In this document: positions 59,999 to 64,000 of the stretch, one piece after another
Layout of the letters: the number at the start of each line of letters is the position of its first letter
Position numbering within the stretch: the stretch's first letter is position 1
Program-made: the position numbers and the translations under genes
Assembly (NCBI RefSeq): GCF_042688385.1
Contig: NZ_JBHUPY010000001.1
Coordinates: 682,001 to 746,000, forward strand
DNA: 64,000 nt
Direction of reading: 5' to 3'
Source of the DNA: Herpetosiphon sp042688385
GTDB taxonomy: Bacteria; Chloroflexota; Chloroflexia; Chloroflexales; Herpetosiphonaceae
The notes under the pieces: model-generated
The model's input: only the letters and a program-made list of their open reading frames with translations
Database searches by the model: none
What the model was told of the DNA's origin: nothing

Positions 59999-61375
59999 GT
60001 GACCAAAGCATCAGAACAACGGCATATTTTAATTGCTGATGACGATCCTGGGATTCGTGGCCTCTTGTGCGAGGTCTTTGATGAAGAGGGCTATCTGACA
60101 GAGCCAGCCGAGCATGGCGGCGAAGTTTTGGCCAAAATGACCAAAAAACATCCCTATGATCTGTTGATTATGGATGTGCGCATGCCCGGCCAAGATGGCT
60201 TGACCGTGCTTGAACAATTGCGCAAAAATGGCATTACCACCCCAGTTATTATGATGACCGCCCATGGCACGTCATCGACCGCAATTCGGGCGATTCAAAT
60301 TGGCGCATACGATTATGTGATCAAGCCCTTCGATGTTGAAGAAGTGACCTTGGTCGTTAAGCGCTTGTTTGATCATCAGCAACTTGCCTCAAAAGTGCGT
60401 GAACTCGAAGCCAAAAGCTTTGATCCACGCGACAAAATGATTGGCAATAGCCCAGCCATGCAGGAAATCTATAAACAAATTGGGCGGGTGGCCCACACCG
60501 ATGCAACCGTGCTGATTACTGGTGAAACTGGCACCGGCAAGGAAGTGCTGGCCAACTTGATCCACGTTAATTCAGCACGCCGCAACGGGCCGCTGATCAA
60601 AGTCAATTGTGCGGCCTTGCCCGAATCGCTGCTCGAAAGCGAATTGTTTGGCCACGAAAAAGGCGCGTTTACTGGCGCAATGGCGCAACGCAAGGGCCGC
60701 TTTGAATTAGCTCATAAAGGCACAATCTTCTTGGATGAAATTGGCGAAATGACCCTTGCCACCCAGAAGAAGTTGCTGCGCATTTTGCAAGAGCGCGAGT
60801 TCGAGCGAGTTGGCGGCACAACCACCGTGCGGGTCGATGTGCGGGTGATCGCCGCGACCAACCGCGATCTTGAGGCCGAAGTGCGGGCTGGCACGTTCCG
60901 CGAAGATTTGTACTATCGCTTGAATGTGATTACCTTGTATCTGCCAGCGTTGCGCCAGCGCACTGGCGATATTCCCTTGCTGGCCGAATTTTTCTTGGAT
61001 AAATACCGCTACTCGCCATCGTCGCCACCAGCTCGTATCTCCGAAGATGCTATGCAGCGGTTGAATAACTACGATTGGCCAGGCAATGTGCGTCAACTTG
61101 AGCACGAGATTGAGCGGGCAGTGATTTTGTCACGCGGCAATGTCATTACCAGCGAGCACATGTCGTTGGTGCCTTCGTCGCGCTCGGCCTTGCAAGTTGA
61201 TATTGCCGCCCGTTTGCGCGAGCAATCGACGCTTGACGAACTCTTGGCCGATGTTGAACGCTTGGCCTTGCAAGAAGCCCTCGTGCAACACGACGACGAC
61301 CTGAAGGCCGCCGCCCGCAGCCTTGGCCTGAGCGAAGCCGAGTTTCAAAAGCGCCAGAAAAAGTATAGTTCGTAG
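59999..61375 (+). CDS. NtrC-type sigma-54-activating response regulator
   Basis: A 458-residue regulator. The receiver (1-120) has IADDDPGIRGL, Asp in LLIMDVRMPGQDG, MTAHGT and VIKPF. The AAA+ domain (about 145-385) has Walker A GETGTGKEV, the sigma-54-contacting GAFTGA loop, Walker B FLDEIGEM and the arginine-finger segment REDLYYRLNV. A C-terminal Fis-type helix-turn-helix is short (ALVQHDDDLKAAARSLGLS, EAEFQKRQKKY). The intact GAFTGA implies the cell has sigma-54. It is the third gene of an apparent operon with murA, and its kinase is not adjacent. Confidence 0.95.
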   Translation: MTKASEQRHILIADDDPGIRGLLCEVFDEEGYLTEPAEHGGEVLAKMTKKHPYDLLIMDVRMPGQDGLTVLEQLRKNGITTPVIMMTAHGTSSTAIRAIQIGAYDYVIKPFDVEEVTLVVKRLFDHQQLASKVRELEAKSFDPRDKMIGNSPAMQEIYKQIGRVAHTDATVLITGETGTGKEVLANLIHVNSARRNGPLIKVNCAALPESLLESELFGHEKGAFTGAMAQRKGRFELAHKGTIFLDEIGEMTLATQKKLLRILQEREFERVGGTTTVRVDVRVIAATNRDLEAEVRAGTFREDLYYRLNVITLYLPALRQRTGDIPLLAEFFLDKYRYSPSSPPARISEDAMQRLNNYDWPGNVRQLEHEIERAVILSRGNVITSEHMSLVPSSRSALQVDIAARLREQSTLDELLADVERLALQEALVQHDDDLKAAARSLGLSEAEFQKRQKKYSS

Positions 61376-61396
61376 GTGAGGCTATAGGCTATAGGT

Positions 61397-61563
61397 GTAA
61401 TGGTTCATTGGATTGGCAATCACATGCATGCCCTCACCCCCAGCCCCTCTCCCACTGAACGCGGGCGAGGGGAGCACTGTTTTCGTGGTTCCCCCTCGCC
61501 TCGCGGGCGGGAGAGGGGGTGAGGGGGTGAGGGGCAACCGTCGTTAACGTGATGAACCATTAC
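61397..61563. repeat. GC-rich palindromic element, copy 5
   Basis: The 167-bp element has a perfect 12-bp terminal inverted repeat (GTAATGGTTCAT and ATGAACCATTAC) and CCCTCACCCCC/GGGGTGAGGGG arms around a short loop (CACTGTTTTCGTGGTTCC). It is inserted within a ggctatagg repeat run, between convergent NtrC-like and enoyl-CoA hydratase genes. Confidence 0.85.
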
Positions 61564-61638
61564 ATATAGGTTATAGGCTTGGGAATTCAAAAAAATGTTC
61601 CGCTAGCCAAAAGCCTTCAGCCTATAGCCTTTCTCTGC

Positions 61639-62430
61639 TTACTCGCCTTTGAATTCGGCGGCGCGACGCGCGATGGCTGCTTGTACGCCCTCGCTAAAGT
61701 CGGCAGTGCGAATTAATTGGCTCTGCGCCCAGCCTTCAAGCATCAAGCCACGATCAACATCAAATAAGCCATCAATCACCCGTTTGGCCATGCCAACGGC
61801 CAACGGTGCTGCCAGAATCAGCTCATCAGCAAACGCATGCACAACTTGATCTAAACTGCCTGCGTCAGCCACTTGATTGACAACGCCCCAGCGCTCAGCA
61901 TCGGCGGCGCTAAACATGCGTCCGGTCATAATCAGCTCTTTGGCGCGGCCAACCCCAACCAAGCGCGTCAGGCGGGTTGTGCCACCAACATCGGGCACAA
62001 TGCCCAAGCGGGTTTCTGGCAAGGCCAACTTAGTGCCATTGGCGGCAATTCGGAAATCGCATGCCAAGGCAATTTCCAAGCCCAAGCCAAGGCACATGCC
62101 ATGCAAAACGGCGATCGTGGGAATTTCTAGGCGCTCGATGCGCGTCGTCAAGGCTTGCCAATCGTCGGTAATGGTGCGCATTTGGCGCAGCCAATGTTCG
62201 CCATAGCGATTGGGCAGATCAAGCAAATCGCCAAGATCGATGCCTGCTGAAAAAACTGGGCCTTCGCCGCTCAAGACGACAACCCGCACGCCCGTAGCGC
62301 TGGCTGCCTGATCGATCGCCGCGCGTAAATCCTTGCCAACTTGCCAACTAATTGCATTGCGTTTCTCGGGCCGATTGATCGTAATCCGAAAGATCGCGCC
62401 CATTTGCTCGGTTGTAACGAAACCACTCAC
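61639..62430 (-). CDS. enoyl-CoA hydratase/isomerase family protein
   Basis: A 263-residue crotonase-fold enzyme that hydrates or isomerises acyl-CoA esters. The oxyanion-hole segments VFSAGIDLGDLL and CLGLGLEIALACDFRIA are present. The two catalytic Glu positions of the hydratase are occupied (PETRLGIVPDVGG and RAKELIMTG), so hydratase activity is plausible. The acyl substrate is unknown. GTG start, with AAAGGAG five bases upstream. A strong terminator upstream isolates it from DUF427. No other beta-oxidation gene is near. Confidence 0.93.
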   Translation of the reverse strand: MSGFVTTEQMGAIFRITINRPEKRNAISWQVGKDLRAAIDQAASATGVRVVVLSGEGPVFSAGIDLGDLLDLPNRYGEHWLRQMRTITDDWQALTTRIERLEIPTIAVLHGMCLGLGLEIALACDFRIAANGTKLALPETRLGIVPDVGGTTRLTRLVGVGRAKELIMTGRMFSAADAERWGVVNQVADAGSLDQVVHAFADELILAAPLAVGMAKRVIDGLFDVDRGLMLEGWAQSQLIRTADFSEGVQAAIARRAAEFKGE

Positions 62431-62447
62431 AGCATGCTCCTTTGCAC

Positions 62448-62483
62448 AAAAAAAGACGCTGCATCAAGCAATGATGCAGCGTC
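62448..62483 (-). terminator. intrinsic terminator of the DUF427 gene
   Basis: On the minus strand GACGCTGCATCA pairs perfectly with TGATGCAGCGTC (5-base loop) followed by TTTTTTT. It sits between DUF427 and the enoyl-CoA hydratase gene. Confidence 0.92.
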
Positions 62484-62494
62484 GATTGTACCGC

Positions 62495-62812
62495 TTATGC
62501 TTCGGTTGTGGCGTGACGTGTGCCGCCATAAAAGGCAATTTTATCTTTTATATGTTCGTAATTGGGCTTGACGATGGTATACATCCAGGCCACATCAGCG
62601 ATGGTGCCGTTATCAGTTACCAAATCTATCCAGAAGCATGTGCCTTTGTGGGGGCAAACATAGGTGCGCTCGGTTACCCGTAAATTGTGCATATCAACAA
62701 CTGCTTGATCAAAATACCAGTTGCCTTCAAGCCGAAAAACCGATTGTGTTTCAACACCTTTGGCCAAGGTCGCCTGATCATGTTTGGCTTTGATGCTAAT
62801 TTCCCGTAACAT
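62495..62812 (-). CDS. DUF427 domain protein
   Basis: A 105-residue single-domain protein of the DUF427 family: EGNWYFDQAVVDM, TYVCPHKGTCFWIDLV (Cys-rich turn), and IADVAWMYTIVKP near the end. Family members are small soluble beta proteins with unproven function, sometimes linked to nucleotide or redox contexts. ACGGAGGA precedes the ATG. It has its own terminator and is divergent from mnmA. Confidence 0.9.
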   Translation of the reverse strand: MLREISIKAKHDQATLAKGVETQSVFRLEGNWYFDQAVVDMHNLRVTERTYVCPHKGTCFWIDLVTDNGTIADVAWMYTIVKPNYEHIKDKIAFYGGTRHATTEA

Positions 62813-62981
62813 GGATCGTCCTCCGTTGGTAATAGGAAAATCGTACCACGAAAAAGGCCTTAAATTCGGCGCAGCATCGAGCGCAAGCAGAAATCGTGGT
62901 ATGATTTTGGCAGCTACGACGCGCCATGCATTTCCGGCGCGTTAATCATCTTTCGTGCTCAACAACCTAGGATTAGGAATT

Positions 62982-64000
62982 ATGGCAAAGATTATGGTCG
63001 CCATGAGTGGCGGCGTGGATAGCTCGCTGACCGCAGTATTGCTCAAAGAACAAGGTCACGATGTGACTGGCGTAACCATGCACCTGTGGGAAGGCGATGA
63101 TAACGGGATCATGGAAAGTCAATGTTGCTCGGTCGAAATGACCGCAGGAGCGCGGCGGGTCTGTGCCCAATATGACATTCCCTACTATGTGTTTAATTAT
63201 CAAAAAGATTTTCGCAAGCATGTGATCGATTACTTCTTGCGCGAATATTCAAGCGGAGCCACACCCAACCCGTGCTTGGCCTGCAACCGCGATCTGAAAT
63301 TTCGGGTGCTGCTCGAACGGGCTGAACTCTTGGGCTTCGATGGCTTAGCGACTGGCCACTTTGTGCATATTACTGGCGGCGGCGAACAGCCCTACGATTT
63401 ACGCCGCGGCGTGGATATTAACAAAGATCAATCGTATGTGCTGTATATGCTTGGCCAACGCGAACTGGCGCGCTTGCACTTTCCGCTTGGTGGCTTTACC
63501 AAGCCCGAAGTGCGTCAAATGGCCCGTGAACGGGGCTTGGTAACTGCCGACAAGCCAGAAAGCATGGATATTTGTTTTATTCCCGATAACAACTATCGGC
63601 GTTTCTTAAACGAAGAACGCCCAGAAATTATGCGCCCAGGCCCAATTGTCAATCGGCGTGGCGATGTGCTGGGTAATCATAAAGGCTTGCCACAATATAC
63701 GATTGGCCAGCGCAAAGGCTTGGGCATTGCAGCTGGCTCGCCATTATTTGTGATCGAAATCGACACGGTACGCAACTTGCTCATCGTTGGTGACGCTGAT
63801 GAACTAGAATGCCGCGATTTTGTGATTGACGATGTACGCAGCGTCTATGGCCAGATCGAAGCCGGAACCTATGCGGTGCAAATCCGCGCCCATGGTGATG
63901 CAGTGCCAGCCACAATTACCCCCCGCGACAACGGCACGCTGCACATTCGCTATGACCAACCACAACGTTCGGTGACTCCAGGCCAAGCTGCTGTGCTCTA
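62982..64000 (+). CDS. mnmA: tRNA-specific 2-thiouridylase MnmA (partial, C-terminus outside window)
   Basis: MnmA puts sulfur on C2 of uridine 34 in tRNAs for Lys, Glu and Gln, using ATP. 339 codons are seen and the frame is still open at the window end, a little short of the usual 360. The N-terminal PP-loop SGGVDSSLTA, the first catalytic Cys in NPCLACNRDLKF, the second in SMDICFIPD, and the GLPQYTIGQRKGLGI segment are all present. AGGAAT precedes the ATG. The gene is divergent from DUF427. Identification is secure. Confidence 0.97.
   Translation, partial: MAKIMVAMSGGVDSSLTAVLLKEQGHDVTGVTMHLWEGDDNGIMESQCCSVEMTAGARRVCAQYDIPYYVFNYQKDFRKHVIDYFLREYSSGATPNPCLACNRDLKFRVLLERAELLGFDGLATGHFVHITGGGEQPYDLRRGVDINKDQSYVLYMLGQRELARLHFPLGGFTKPEVRQMARERGLVTADKPESMDICFIPDNNYRRFLNEERPEIMRPGPIVNRRGDVLGNHKGLPQYTIGQRKGLGIAAGSPLFVIEIDTVRNLLIVGDADELECRDFVIDDVRSVYGQIEAGTYAVQIRAHGDAVPATITPRDNGTLHIRYDQPQRSVTPGQAAVL

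Overview
The window looks like chromosomal DNA of a filamentous Chloroflexota bacterium of the Herpetosiphon type. The basis is an approximately 50% G+C background, a MurA with Asp in place of the catalytic Cys, a lone metacaspase, many two-component and c-di-GMP proteins, and repeat-filled intergenic regions. This assignment is from memory and is not proven. Most genes are housekeeping or ordinary accessory genes.

Layout. 1-5.1 kb: a FecR-like membrane protein cut by the window edge and overlapping tgt, a globin, and a GGDEF/EAL protein. 5.5-13.9 kb: hutU, pepA plus an MBL-fold hydrolase, a TetR regulator, a single-domain response regulator, tRNA-Ser(GGA), DUF3224, a zinc-ribbon membrane protein, a Nudix hydrolase and a DJ-1/PfpI protein. 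14-19 kb: two tandem FAD monooxygenase-like paralogues, a metacaspase and a GNAT protein. 19.2-24.6 kb: uridine kinase behind a leader terminator, a secreted Kelch protein with a Thr/Pro repeat linker, two glycosyltransferases and a SMI1/KNR4 gene between long direct repeats. 25-30.3 kb: a tight five-gene run of response regulator, histidine kinase, MoxR, DUF58 and DUF4129. 30.3-38.1 kb: a degenerate NACHT-like protein, glpK plus an AraC regulator, a SnoaL-like protein, a diguanylate cyclase, an MFS transporter and a LuxE-like ligase. 39-51.8 kb: DUF1295 plus a GT39-type protein, hemolysin III, ppc, a CoA-transferase, ligA, rtcB, a VOC dioxygenase and a membrane protein, then tRNA-Val(CAC). 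52.8-55.0 kb: a strongly AT-rich foreign island. 55-64 kb: a response regulator and histidine kinase pair, a DUF697-like protein with murA and an NtrC-type regulator, an enoyl-CoA hydratase, DUF427 and mnmA (cut by the window end).

The island is the best candidate for an undescribed system. It holds one 685-residue P-loop STAND-type ATPase whose C-terminus resembles a HEPN-type nuclease domain, preceded by a perfect 23-bp inverted repeat that carries promoter-like elements on both strands and closed by a strong terminator. The layout suggests a self-contained antiviral or abortive-infection gene.

Almost every long intergenic gap is filled by a mosaic of the same short-period words (cgaag-, aacatag-, gatgaagg-, ggctata-, gcagaggcgcagag- and others) that keep a constant relative strand. 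Inside some mosaics sit about 160-195 bp GC-rich palindromic elements with terminal inverted repeats and no coding capacity, which look MITE- or REP-like. Several convergent gene pairs lack any spacer and overlap by exactly four bases at their stop codons, while other convergent pairs are separated by these GC-rich hairpin elements.
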